A stretch of DNA of 64,000 bases from positions 1 to 64,000 of the forward strand of contig CAVYRN010000002.1 in the NCBI GenBank assembly GCA_963771015.1. Direction: 5' to 3'. The DNA comes from CAVSJJ01 sp963771015 (GTDB lineage Bacteria; Actinomycetota; Actinomycetes; Actinomycetales; Dermatophilaceae). Position numbers and translations under genes: made by a program. Position 1 is the first letter of the stretch. Each line of letters starts with the position of its first letter. The notes beneath the pieces are model-generated. The model made no database searches. It was not told the origin of the DNA and saw nothing but the letters and a program-made list of their open reading frames with translations. This document shows, in pieces, positions 9,571-18,079 of this stretch.

Positions 9571-10713
9571 TCAGTGTCGGAACCGTTCGGCATCAGGGCC
9601 CTTGAACTCGACACCGAGACCGGGACGGTCGGGGTCGGGCCGCAATGTGCCGCCGACCGGTTCGAGAACGCCGTCGAACAGCATGGATTCCACGCGGATG
9701 TGGTCGGCGAAGTACTCCAGATGGCGCAGATGCCACAGCCCGGTGCAGGCATGCGCACTGACCTGTGGCGCGCAATGCGACGACACGTCGATGCAATGGG
9801 CGTCTGCGAGCGCTCCAACGCGCAGGAAGGCGGTGATGCCGCCACACCGGGTCACATCGGCCTGGAGGCAGTCGACCGCGCCGGCGGCGAGCATGTCCCG
9901 GAAGTACGGCAGGTCGTACCCGTATTCGCCGGCCGTCACGTCCATCCCGAGCGGCGCCCGGTCGCGGACGAGCCGGAGCCCGGCCAGGTCGTCGGAACTG
10001 ACCGGTTCTTCGAACCATCGCACGTTGCGGTCTGCGAACTCGGCGGCCAACGCGAGCGCCTGCTTGTGGGTGTACCCGCCGTTCGCGTCGACGAACAGGT
10101 CGACGTCGGCGCCGATCGCCTCCCGGGCGACGTCGACCCGGTGCGGGTCGATGGCGCCGTCACGTCCAACCTTCATCTTCACCGCGCGCAGACCTTGGTC
10201 GGCCCAGCCTGCGAGTTGGTCGGCGAGGTCGTCGTCGCTGAGGCTGGTGAACCCGCCGCTGCCGTAGATCGGAACCGACGCGTGGGTGCGCCCGATGGCG
10301 TCGGCGACGGACAACCCGAGCAGACGGGCCTTCAGATCCCACAGGGCGATGTCGACCGCCGAGATCGCCGAGGCGACCACGCCCGGCCGGCCCTGGTTGC
10401 GGATCGCGTGCACCATGGCCGCCCACGTGGCGCCAGTGGCCATCGAGTCGCGCCCAACCACGACGTCGGTCAGGGTGTCGTGCACGACACTGGCCGCCGC
10501 CGGTGCCGCGTAGGTATAGCCAAGACCGGTCGTCGACCCGGATGTGACATGGACGACGACGATCGTGGTGGCGTCCCAGTCCAACGTGCCGTCCGACTCC
10601 GGTGTTTGGGTCGGAACGGTGTAGGCGCCGACCTGGACCGCCTCGATCCTGGAACCGGGGTCGTGCGGAGTGGCGTTCGAGACGGTGGCGTGGGCGGCGG
10701 GCGAGCCGTTCAC
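9571..10713 (-). CDS. Enolase superfamily protein, mandelate racemase subgroup
   Basis: The protein has 380 residues with an N-terminal capping domain and a TIM barrel. Visible catalytic features in order are KMKVG (KxK base), VDANGGYT (metal Asp), WFEEPV (metal Glu), GEYGYD (third metal Glu) and CIDVSSHCAP, whose His is the second base of the racemase/acid-sugar dehydratase subgroup. It would abstract the proton alpha to a carboxylate, either racemizing or dehydrating a sugar acid. The substrate cannot be read from sequence. GTG 10713 overlaps the SDR stop by four bases (GTGA), so translation is probably coupled. The hydroxyacid dehydrogenase gene follows. A shorter N-terminus is possible. 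Confidence 0.85.
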   Translation of the reverse strand: MNGSPAAHATVSNATPHDPGSRIEAVQVGAYTVPTQTPESDGTLDWDATTIVVVHVTSGSTTGLGYTYAAPAAASVVHDTLTDVVVGRDSMATGATWAAMVHAIRNQGRPGVVASAISAVDIALWDLKARLLGLSVADAIGRTHASVPIYGSGGFTSLSDDDLADQLAGWADQGLRAVKMKVGRDGAIDPHRVDVAREAIGADVDLFVDANGGYTHKQALALAAEFADRNVRWFEEPVSSDDLAGLRLVRDRAPLGMDVTAGEYGYDLPYFRDMLAAGAVDCLQADVTRCGGITAFLRVGALADAHCIDVSSHCAPQVSAHACTGLWHLRHLEYFADHIRVESMLFDGVLEPVGGTLRPDPDRPGLGVEFKGPDAERFRH

Positions 10714-11846
10714 CGCCGGCTCCGCGTCCGTCGTGAGATCCAGCGCGTCGCAGCAAGACCACCGAGTGTCGTCGCGGCCGCACCGGTGAGCCGTCGCCGC
10801 TCGGCGCCGTCGGTGCGTTGCAGCCAGGCTGCCTTCTCCCCTCCGAACTGCTCACCGGCTTGGGCGAGGGTGAGGGCGGTGGCGGGGAGCGACTTCAGAA
10901 AACTGGGGTCGAAGAAGCCCCCGGCCTTGCCGGCGAAGATGCCGCGCGCGCCTGCGTCGTGCTCGTCATCGACCGGCTCGCGCAGGTTGACGGGTCGGTT
11001 GGGGTCGACCGGTTGGTCGGTCAGCTGGGTCTCCCATGCCCCCAGAGCCGCGTAGTGGTTGCCGAATCCGGGGGTGAGCCTTCCCGCGGCGACGACGAGT
11101 CGATTCCAGGATCCGACGATCTTCGACCGGCGCCCGTCCAGGGCCGCCTGCACCACGTACGGGGCGACCTTCTCGGGTTCGTAGATCGGCGGCACCGGCT
11201 GGGGATGCCGGTCCATCGTCGTGGTGCACCAGTCGAACTGCGGGGTGTTGACCGCCGGCATGTGCACCATTCCGATCCGCACGTTGCTGCCCTCGTGGAG
11301 CAGCTCGGCGCGGACCGACTCGAAGAAGCCTCGGCAGGCGAACTTCGAGGCACAGTAGGCCGATTGCAGCGGGATCCCGATGAACGCCAGCGCCGACCCG
11401 ATGTTGACGATGTTGCCGCGGTCCCGGGGCCGCATGTATTCCAGCGCCGCGAGAGTGCCCCACACCTGCCCGAGGAAGGTCACCTCGACGGCGCGCCGGA
11501 AGTCGTCGGGGTCGACCTGCCACGACGGGGCGAACGCGGTGGTCATCGCGTCATTGACCCACACGTCGATCTCACCGAGCTCGTCCTCGACGCGCTTGGC
11601 GGCGGCAGACACCTGGGCGTGGTCGGCGACATCGGTCGGGATCGCCAAGGCCCGCCGGCCGCGGGCCTGGACGTCGGCTGCCGTCGCCTTGAGACCGGCC
11701 CGGCCACGAGCCAGCAGGGCCACGTCGAATCCGGCGTCGGCGAACGCCACCGCGATCGCGCGGCCGATGCCGGCCGATGCTCCGGTCACGACCGCGATCC
11801 GAGCACGATGAGAACGGGATCGGCCGGTGGAGTCGGCGTCAGTCAT
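10710..11846 (-). CDS. Short-chain dehydrogenase/reductase with C-terminal extension
   Basis: The protein has 378 residues. It is a classical SDR in its first 250, with cofactor loop VVTGASAGIGRA, VNDAM near the usual NNAG position, IVNIGSALAF with the catalytic Ser, and YCASK with the Tyr and Lys. The remaining 120 residues are an extension I recall from actinobacterial SDRs of unknown substrate. It ends in a basic tail (RWISRRTRSRR) that could touch the membrane. It overlaps the TPP enzyme gene by eight bases upstream and the enolase-superfamily gene by four downstream. Residue choice suggests NADP as cofactor, but this is weak. Confidence 0.85.
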   Translation of the reverse strand: MTDADSTGRSRSHRARIAVVTGASAGIGRAIAVAFADAGFDVALLARGRAGLKATAADVQARGRRALAIPTDVADHAQVSAAAKRVEDELGEIDVWVNDAMTTAFAPSWQVDPDDFRRAVEVTFLGQVWGTLAALEYMRPRDRGNIVNIGSALAFIGIPLQSAYCASKFACRGFFESVRAELLHEGSNVRIGMVHMPAVNTPQFDWCTTTMDRHPQPVPPIYEPEKVAPYVVQAALDGRRSKIVGSWNRLVVAAGRLTPGFGNHYAALGAWETQLTDQPVDPNRPVNLREPVDDEHDAGARGIFAGKAGGFFDPSFLKSLPATALTLAQAGEQFGGEKAAWLQRTDGAERRRLTGAAATTLGGLAATRWISRRTRSRR

Positions 11847-13650
11847 CGTCGCGTCCCAGCGGTGCTCCGACCCGGGCGAACAGCTGCGAGGCGACCGCTC
11901 GGGCGCTGTTGCCGACCACCTTGCGGGCGTCGGGATCGCCCCTCAGGATCGACTGGGCCACCCCTTTGGCCTGTTCGTAGGTGATGTGCGCCGGCAGCGG
12001 TGGCACGTTCTTGTCGGTGAGCACATCGAGCACGACCGGACGGTCGGCAGTGAACGCCGCCTGCAAGGCGGCCTCCACCTGGCCGGGGTCCTCGACCCGG
12101 AATCCCCTCAAGCCGAGCGCGTCGGCGTATCTGGCGTAGTCCATGTCCTCGACGAGCTGGGCGGTGTCCCACCGGGGATCACCGGCCTCGCGCATCTCCC
12201 ACGACACCTGGTTCAGGTCGTCGTTGTGCAGGATCAGGACGACGAACGTCTTGTTCTCCCACTCCTGCCAGTGCCGTTTGACGGTGAGCAGGCCGTTCAT
12301 CCCCAACATCTGGAATGCGCCGTCGCCGATCGTGCACACGACGGGCCGATCCGGGTAGGCGAACTTGGCGGCCATCGCATACGGCATCGCTCCCAGCATC
12401 GTGGCCAGGCTCCCGGACAGGTTGCCCATCTGGTCACGGCCGAGCTTGATGTGGTGGCCGTACCAGTCGGCGGTGCTGCCTGCGTCGGCGGTGATGATCG
12501 CGTTCGACGGGAGCTGCTCGTTGAGGTGGTGGAACACCAGGCGAGGGTTGACCGGATCGGCCGCGACCATCGCGGCCTTCTCGGTCATCTCGTCCCAAAT
12601 CCTCATGCCCTGGGCGGCGTTCTCCTGCCAGCTGGTGTCGTCGGTCTGCTGCAGGTGCGGCAGCAGAGCCGCCAGGGTCGCCTTGGAGTCGCCCCACAGG
12701 TTGACCTCCATCGGATAGCGCAGGCTCAGGTGACGAGGCAGCAGATCGATCTGGACGCCGCGTGCTTGGCCCTTCGGAGGCATGAACTCGCCGTATGGGT
12801 AGTTGGAGCCGACCATCAGCAACGTGTCGCAGTTCTGCATCATGTCCCAGCTGGGCTTGGATCCCAGCAGACCGATCTGCTGGGTGTGGTAAGGCACGTC
12901 GCCGGGGACGGCGCCCTTGCCGAGCAGGGCGGTGATGATCCCGGCGCCGAGCTTCTCGGCCACCGCCAGGACCTCGTCGGTCGCGTCCATGGCGCCCTGG
13001 CCGACCAGCATCACGACCTTCTCGCCGGCGTTCAACACCGCAGCAGCGCGCTGGAGCTCGTCTTCGGGCGGCGAGATCCGGGTCGAGGCGTGACCGACAC
13101 CGGTGCGTGAGACGAAGTGTTCGACACTCGGCTCCTCCATCTCCAGGTCCTGGACGTCTGCCGGGATGATCACCACGCAGGGTCGCCGTGACGCCTTGGC
13201 GATGCGGATGGCCCGGTCGACCACCAGCTGCGCCTGCATGGGCGTGCTGATCGTCTTGACGTACTCGGCGACGTCGCCGAACAGTCGCTCCATGTTGAGC
13301 TCCTGCTGGAAGTCGCTGCCCATGGCGACCCGGGCCTGCTGGCCCACGATCGCCACCACCGGCTGATTGTCGCAGTGCGCGTCATACAGGCCGTTCAACA
13401 TGTGCACCGCGCCGGGCCCTGACGTCGAGATGCATACCCCGACCTCGCCGGTGAACTTCGCGTGTGCCGTCGCCATCAACGAGGACATCTCCTCATGCGT
13501 GGGCCTGATGTAGCTGAAGTCCTTGCCCGCCTCCTCCGCCCGCCCCAAGGCACCGTCGAAACCCCCGATCCCATCCCCCGGATACCCGTAGTAGCGGTGC
13601 AGGTCCCACTCGATGAGTCGGTCGATGACGAAGTCGCTCACGGTGTACAT
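11839..13650 (-). CDS. Thiamine-diphosphate-dependent enzyme, pyruvate oxidase/acetolactate synthase-like
   Basis: The protein has 603 residues in three domains. The N-terminal pyrimidine-binding domain carries the activating Glu in RPTHEEM and the STSGPGAVHMLNGLYDA segment. The central domain is nucleotide-binding-like (VVMLVGQGAMDATDEVL). The C-terminal domain binds TPP and Mg through IGDGAFQMLGMNGLLTV ... LILHNDDLN. By length and motifs it is closest to PoxB-type pyruvate oxidases, so it would decarboxylate a 2-oxoacid. FAD use cannot be judged. It is the first gene of the operon TPP enzyme-SDR-enolase-YdiJ, all overlapping or closely spaced. The roughly 350 bases before it hold the promoter, but I see no clear boxes. 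Confidence 0.86.
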   Translation of the reverse strand: MYTVSDFVIDRLIEWDLHRYYGYPGDGIGGFDGALGRAEEAGKDFSYIRPTHEEMSSLMATAHAKFTGEVGVCISTSGPGAVHMLNGLYDAHCDNQPVVAIVGQQARVAMGSDFQQELNMERLFGDVAEYVKTISTPMQAQLVVDRAIRIAKASRRPCVVIIPADVQDLEMEEPSVEHFVSRTGVGHASTRISPPEDELQRAAAVLNAGEKVVMLVGQGAMDATDEVLAVAEKLGAGIITALLGKGAVPGDVPYHTQQIGLLGSKPSWDMMQNCDTLLMVGSNYPYGEFMPPKGQARGVQIDLLPRHLSLRYPMEVNLWGDSKATLAALLPHLQQTDDTSWQENAAQGMRIWDEMTEKAAMVAADPVNPRLVFHHLNEQLPSNAIITADAGSTADWYGHHIKLGRDQMGNLSGSLATMLGAMPYAMAAKFAYPDRPVVCTIGDGAFQMLGMNGLLTVKRHWQEWENKTFVVLILHNDDLNQVSWEMREAGDPRWDTAQLVEDMDYARYADALGLRGFRVEDPGQVEAALQAAFTADRPVVLDVLTDKNVPPLPAHITYEQAKGVAQSILRGDPDARKVVGNSARAVASQLFARVGAPLGRDDD

Positions 13651-13934
13651 AGCGCTCTCCTCAGTTGGTCAGACGATGGCCGGACGGGGTGCCCGGCGCC
13701 TGTACTGGATCTCGCCCACGAAGCACCCACCCGGGCGGTAGCCAAAGGACCCTGCACCCCGCCCGGAGATTTCGCCGGCGGGGAGAGAGCCCGGGCCTGG
13801 GCCAGGATGACGGTGGGCGGCACGCACCACCAGGACCGCCACTCGCCGCCCACCGGCCCTGCGAGAGGCAACCGCATGGGTCCGGCCCCGTTCCGGGGCA
13901 CAGGGCGCGTACCGACTGTGGGCCCTTTCGGCGA

Positions 13935-13976
13935 CCAGCGGGCCGGGTCAGTCCCTGCACTAACGCGGCCCGCTGG
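13935..13976 (-). terminator. Candidate terminator of the DUF6131 gene
   Basis: CCAGCGGGCC at 13935-13944 pairs perfectly with GGCCCGCTGG at 13967-13976 across a 22-base loop. It lies just past the end of the 14002-14148 gene. There is no U-tract. The rest of 13651-14001 shows no gene. Confidence 0.4.
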
Positions 13977-14001
13977 CGCATGCCCGTCGGCGGTATGGGC
14001 G

Positions 14002-14148
14002 CTACCACACGCGACGGCGCCCTCCGCCGATGGGGACCAAGTTCAGCACCAAGCCCACGACTAGCAGGATCACGCCGATGGTGACCAGGATGCTGAGGCC
14101 TTTCACGACTAGGCCGAGGATGAGCAGGATGAGGCCGAGTGCGACCAT
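14002..14148 (-). CDS. Small hydrophobic membrane protein (DUF6131-like)
   Basis: The protein has 48 residues: two membrane helices (MVALGLILLILGLVVK and LVTIGVILLVVGLVLNLV) joined by a short turn, then a basic GGGRRRVW tail. Length and pattern match DUF6131, small proteins common in actinobacterial stress regions. The function is unknown. ATG 14148 is set by an AAGGAG eight bases upstream, and a longer frame from 14196 has no such site. The transcript probably starts at the GGTT-N16-GGGTAA promoter near 14340 and runs through a possible leader ORF. Confidence 0.7.
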   Translation of the reverse strand: MVALGLILLILGLVVKGLSILVTIGVILLVVGLVLNLVPIGGGRRRVW

Positions 14149-14287
14149 AGTGGTTCTCCTTCGGGGTTGGTTGGGAAGCACGGTCCAGGCCACCATGCGG
14201 CCGAGACGGCGTCAGCGGACCGGAAGCGCGATGCGCGGGTCCACAAGGACATGGACGGGGCGAGGGGGTGGATAGATGTGTGCGGCA
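14109..14287 (-). CDS. Possible leader ORF ahead of the DUF6131 gene
   Basis: A 59-residue frame starts at ATG 14287 behind a strong GGAGGAGG and ends inside the DUF6131 gene, in another frame. Its product (MPHTSIHPLAPSMSLWTR...) matches nothing I know and its composition is unremarkable. It is listed only because the promoter, the strong ribosome site and the overlap with the DUF6131 start are arranged as in a translated leader. It may not be translated. Confidence 0.25.
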
Positions 14288-14325
14288 TGGCCTTGCCTCC
14301 TCCAGATGTCCGCTGTCCTGGGCTC

Positions 14326-14351
14326 TTACCCGGCCCAACCGGCACCAAACC
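14326..14351 (-). promoter_or_regulatory. SigB/SigF-type promoter for the DUF6131 transcript
   Basis: Read on the minus strand, GGTT (14351-14348) is followed by 16 bases and GGGTAA (14331-14326). This fits the GTTT/GGTT-N15-17-GGGTA form read by SigF/SigB-type factors in actinobacteria. The -10 and its 3' flank (GGGTAAGAGCCC) resemble the promoter at 36601-36626. A sigma factor of this type is encoded at 29814. Confidence 0.5.
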
Positions 14352-14549
14352 GAGCCGCCAAGACCATTGAGGGCGGTGACAGCAACAATGCCTTGAGGAG
14401 GCTGCGGTCGAGCGGCGGAGGGCCGACGGTCACGTCGTGTCGCCCTCCGTGTCGCGTAGTTCCGCGCTGTCACCATCCCAGTGCCTCCGTCGGGCACGCT
14501 CATGTGCAAGCGTGGGAGCGCGCCTGCGTCGGAGGCGCGGGTGGATGGG

Positions 14550-14774
14550 TCATCCGGGCGGCGCTGCGTCGTGCCGGCGGCGGTAGAGGCTCAGCGTCGT
14601 GACGGCGAGCACGACGGCGGGCAGTAGCCACCATGCCGGCACTCCGAGGACAAGCAGTCCCCACGTGCCCACCAGCGCCAACCCGACCGCAACGGCGACC
14701 GTCCAGTCGTCGCCGAAGATGAAGCCGGCCCAGAACGAGCCGAAGGCCTTGATGCCTCGCCAGATCGTGTTCAT
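14550..14774 (-). CDS. Small membrane protein of unknown function
   Basis: The protein has 74 residues with an amphipathic N-terminus (MNTIWRGIKAFGSFWAGFIF), two membrane helices (about 25-62) and an Arg-rich end (LYRRRHDAAPPG). ATG 14774 overlaps the stop of the COG4280-like gene by four bases (ATGA), so the two are co-translated. I recognize no family. The tight coupling suggests that it works with that membrane protein. The 14149-14549 interval downstream holds only the promoter and leader listed separately. Confidence 0.6.
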   Translation of the reverse strand: MNTIWRGIKAFGSFWAGFIFGDDWTVAVAVGLALVGTWGLLVLGVPAWWLLPAVVLAVTTLSLYRRRHDAAPPG

Positions 14775-15517
14775 CGGGCTCCCTCCGTGGCGAGCTCGGG
14801 AGTGCCAAGGCGCTCAGGGTGGCGCTGCCATGCCCGGACCAGCTTGACCAGGGTCAGGGCTGCGAGGACGTAGACGACGAGCACACCGAGCAACGACCAG
14901 TCGCCACCGGGCCAGGTGACCCCGAGCCCCTCGTTCGCCCAGAATGTGCCGAAGGTGGACAGCAGGGCCCCGACGAACAGCTGGAGGGCGCGTCTCGGGA
15001 TCCGTGCGATCGCCTTGTAGGTCGCCGCACCGAGCCCACCCATCACGAGGAGCGCCCCCGCCGCGCCAGCGATCGCGGAACCGAGGCCGCTGCCCGCGCT
15101 GCCGAACGCCACGACGATGACAGAGACCTCGAGGCCCTCGAGTGAGACGCCCTTGAAGGACAGGACAACGGACGTCCAGTCGACGCCCTCGCCAGCCGGC
15201 GAGTCGTCGACGGACTGGTCCCCGAGCCCCGAGGGCCACCCCTTGACGGCCACCTGGGATGCCCCCTTACGGAGCCACTGCAGGCCGAAGACGAGCAACA
15301 ACGCTCCGATCACCAGCCGCAGCGGGTCCAGCGCCACGTGCTGCAGCGCCGTGCCGAGGATCGCGACCAGCGCGGCGAGGACGACGAGGCCCCCAGCAGC
15401 ACCCAGCAACGACCACTTCCATGAGCGCGACACACCGACGGCTACCACGATCGCGACCATCTCGATGACCTCGATCCCCGCCGCCAGGAACGCGCTCGAG
15501 GCGACGACCCAGTTCAT
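14771..15517 (-). CDS. COG4280-like multi-pass membrane protein
   Basis: The protein has 248 residues and about six or seven membrane helices. Two related segments, AAGIEVIEMVAIVVAVG near the N-terminus and VSLEGLEVSVIVVAFG in the middle, each hold paired acidic residues inside a helix. This is the inverted-repeat pattern of GDT1/UPF0016-like cation transporters and of COG4280 proteins. It suggests metal or cation transport, but this is not established. ATG 15517 is chosen because GAGGAGG lies just upstream. It is translationally coupled to the 74-residue membrane protein. Confidence 0.65.
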   Translation of the reverse strand: MNWVVASSAFLAAGIEVIEMVAIVVAVGVSRSWKWSLLGAAGGLVVLAALVAILGTALQHVALDPLRLVIGALLLVFGLQWLRKGASQVAVKGWPSGLGDQSVDDSPAGEGVDWTSVVLSFKGVSLEGLEVSVIVVAFGSAGSGLGSAIAGAAGALLVMGGLGAATYKAIARIPRRALQLFVGALLSTFGTFWANEGLGVTWPGGDWSLLGVLVVYVLAALTLVKLVRAWQRHPERLGTPELATEGAR

Positions 15518-15776
15518 GCGAACCTCCTCGTGCGAGAGACCGTCTGCTTCGCCGGCGTGTCGAGACCGACGGCCCGTCCCTTCGACAGGATCACCGGTCG
15601 TGGACCTGTGCAAGCGTCGACAGACACTGGAGTTCGTACCCCGCCAAAGATGCCTCGCCGACCTGGACGGGCCCTGGACCGGCCCTCAACAGCGCCTCGT
15701 AGGACGCTCGGCGCTGACCGGGGCGGAGACGAGCAGTTCATGTCTGTTCACCATCGGGACCGCGCGCGTCGGTATC

Positions 15777-17357
15777 TCAGTTGAGATCGCGCACCGATCG
15801 GGCCTCCACATCCTGGAGCACCGTGTCTGCGGCTTCGGCGCTCACATCGCCACGGCGGCGGGCTCGAACCACGACATCACGCTCGATCTCGCTTGCCCCA
15901 CGCAACAGCTGCTCAAGGTCGCGCGCGTATTCGGCGCCGGCACCATCGGCGGTCCGTGCCGCGCCCAGCGCGTCCTGCGCCGCGAGATAGCCCTCGTAGA
16001 GCGAGGTCACCGCGCCCCTCACCGTGTCTGGCACGTCGTACTCCGAGTCCTGCCCCCGTCCCGGGTTGCCTACGTGGTCCAGAGCGGCTGAGGCGGCGCG
16101 CCGTCGCAGCTGGGCCACTTCCTGGGTTGAGTCCACCGCGCTGCCGACCTTGAGCGCACGGACCAAGGGAGCGAGGGTCAGCCCCTGCACCACCAGTGTC
16201 GCCAGGACGCAGGCGAGGCCGACGAAGACAACTCGTGCCCGCATCGGAAATGCGTCACCTCGATCGGTGATTGTCGGAAGCGCGAGGGCGGTGGCAACCG
16301 TGACGACGCCGCGCATCCCCGCCCAGGCAGCGACGAAGGTCTCCCGCGCCCCGTAGGGGGAGCCTGCGTTGCGCCCGCGGAGCCCGGCTCGCGCGAGCGT
16401 TGCAGCGGGGAACATCCAGGCGAAGCGAACAGCCACCACCACGCCGATGACCATCGCCGCGAGAACCACCGTCGGGGACTGGACGTGAGTGGTGTCGAGC
16501 ACGGCCGTAAGGTCGAACCCGATGAGCACGAATACCAGGCTGGTGATCAGGTAGTCGGCATATCGCCAGACTGCCCGTCCGAGCAGCCAGCCGCCGGACG
16601 TGATGGCGGTGTGTGAGTGGCTTCGCAAGAACAACCCCAGGCTCAGGACGGCGAGCACACCAGATCCCTCGACCTGCTCCGCCAGCAGGTAGGCGACGAA
16701 CGGCATGGCGACCGTCACGGTCGTCTCGGCCGTGGCGTCGTGTAAGGCGGCCAACGCGAGTCGGCTGAGCAGACCGGCGAGAAGCCCGACCCCGACGCCC
16801 GCGACGACCGACACCGTCAGACGCAGCATGGCGTGCGTGCCGCTGATGTGCCCAGTCACGGCAGCCGCGACAGCGAGCTTGTAGAGCACCAGGGCGGTGG
16901 CGTCGTTGAACATGCCCTCCCCCTCAAGCACCGTTACGAGACGTTCGGGCAGTCGCAACCTGCGCGCGACGGCGGTGGCTGCGACCGGATCCGGCGGTGC
17001 TACCACGGCTCCGAGAACCCAGGCCGGACCCCACGCGAACCCCGCAAGATGTACCGCCCATGCCACGCAAGCAACGGTGGCAACGGTCAGGCCAACGGCC
17101 AGGAGCAGGATGGGACGGGCGTTCTGCCGGAGCTCGTTGGTCGTCGAGCGCTGCGTGGCGGCGAAGAGCAAAGGCGGCAGGACGACGGGAAGGATGATGG
17201 CCGGGTCGGGCTGCAGGACCGGCATGAACGGCAGCACCGGTAGGGCCAACCCGTACACCGTGAGCAGCACCGGTAGCGGGATGCGGAGCCGATCCGCCAA
17301 CGGGGTCAGGATGACGATGCCCCCAAGGATCGCCGCCCACAGCAGAAATGTCGCCAT
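15777..17357 (-). CDS. CPA1-family Na+/H+ antiporter
   Basis: The protein has 526 residues. About twelve helices span residues 1-405. They include VVAPPDPVAATAV with the paired polar residues of the ion site, EGEGMFNDATALVLYK (the FND motif) and AWAGMRGVVTVATALALP, the conserved Arg helix. A C-terminal cytosolic domain of about 120 residues is rich in Arg and Glu and probably regulatory. It would exchange protons for Na+ (or K+) across the inner membrane. ATG 17357 has GAGGGAG upstream and replaces a longer frame from 17411. No gene is visible in the 260 bases before the COG4280-like gene. Confidence 0.88.
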   Translation of the reverse strand: MATFLLWAAILGGIVILTPLADRLRIPLPVLLTVYGLALPVLPFMPVLQPDPAIILPVVLPPLLFAATQRSTTNELRQNARPILLLAVGLTVATVACVAWAVHLAGFAWGPAWVLGAVVAPPDPVAATAVARRLRLPERLVTVLEGEGMFNDATALVLYKLAVAAAVTGHISGTHAMLRLTVSVVAGVGVGLLAGLLSRLALAALHDATAETTVTVAMPFVAYLLAEQVEGSGVLAVLSLGLFLRSHSHTAITSGGWLLGRAVWRYADYLITSLVFVLIGFDLTAVLDTTHVQSPTVVLAAMVIGVVVAVRFAWMFPAATLARAGLRGRNAGSPYGARETFVAAWAGMRGVVTVATALALPTITDRGDAFPMRARVVFVGLACVLATLVVQGLTLAPLVRALKVGSAVDSTQEVAQLRRRAASAALDHVGNPGRGQDSEYDVPDTVRGAVTSLYEGYLAAQDALGAARTADGAGAEYARDLEQLLRGASEIERDVVVRARRRGDVSAEAADTVLQDVEARSVRDLN

Positions 17358-17561
17358 ACAACTCTCCCTCGGCTCGGTCAGTTGCCCACCGCGTCCGCCT
17401 GCTCGCCACATCGACGCCCGGCCTTGTCCGATGTGCGGGGTCCTGTCTCGGCCGGTGGTCGTGCCATTGGGAGGCTCGGCTGACGTCGTCCGCCATCCGT
17501 GGCAGCTGCAGAAGACCGCTCGGCCCGACGGGCCAGGACGTCAGGCACTCGACGAGGTCAG

Positions 17562-18079
17562 CTACATCGCCTCCTTGATGCCGCGACGGATGAGCCACAC
17601 GTTGGCCGGCCAGGCTGTTGCAAAGCCGATGATCATGCCGATCTGCATGAGGAACCAGTAGACCGGCGAGTCTGGCCGCAGATGCGGGTCGGGGAAGAAG
17701 ACGAAAGCCATGAGAGCCATCCATCCGAAGAGACCGACTTCGAACGCGGTCAGGGAGAGGATGTCGGCCTTGATGGCTGCGACGATGCCCTCCCAGAAGC
17801 CAAGCCCCCGCTTCGGCGCGATGGCGAAGTACTGGAAGGCAAGCCCCAAGGTGACGGCGAGCACGTAGTCACCGATGTATTCGGCGAACAGCGCTTCGCC
17901 GGCGACCGTGATCGCCAGGGCGAGGACGGCGAACTCGGCGATGATGTCCCCCAGGGTGCAGCCGGCACCGCAGTGGCTGACTCCAGTCGCGGTGACCGCC
18001 CAAGAGGGCTTCGTTGGCGGTTCCAGACGATTCTGTTCTTCAAGCCACTTGTCGCTGGCAGTGCGTCCGACACTCCTAT
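17562..18079 (-). pseudogene. DUF4396 membrane protein, C-terminal part separated by IS110
   Basis: This frame encodes the main DUF4396 region: SWAVTATGVSHCGAGCTLGD with the conserved Cys/His cluster, then four helices ending in PANVWLIRRGIKEAM. Its start now lies in the insertion sequence (only a TTG at 18092), while the matching N-terminal half is at 19476-19671. Removing the IS with one core dinucleotide fuses the halves in frame through HFTMYYRSVGRTASDKW. The protein was therefore a typical 230-residue DUF4396 before insertion. A truncated product may still be made from the TTG. Confidence 0.75.

Noticed and set aside
7775..10267. 830-residue plus-strand open frame
   Set aside because: It is antisense to the YdiJ-type and enolase-superfamily genes; its sequence is Val/Gly/Arg/Asp-rich shadow with no domain.
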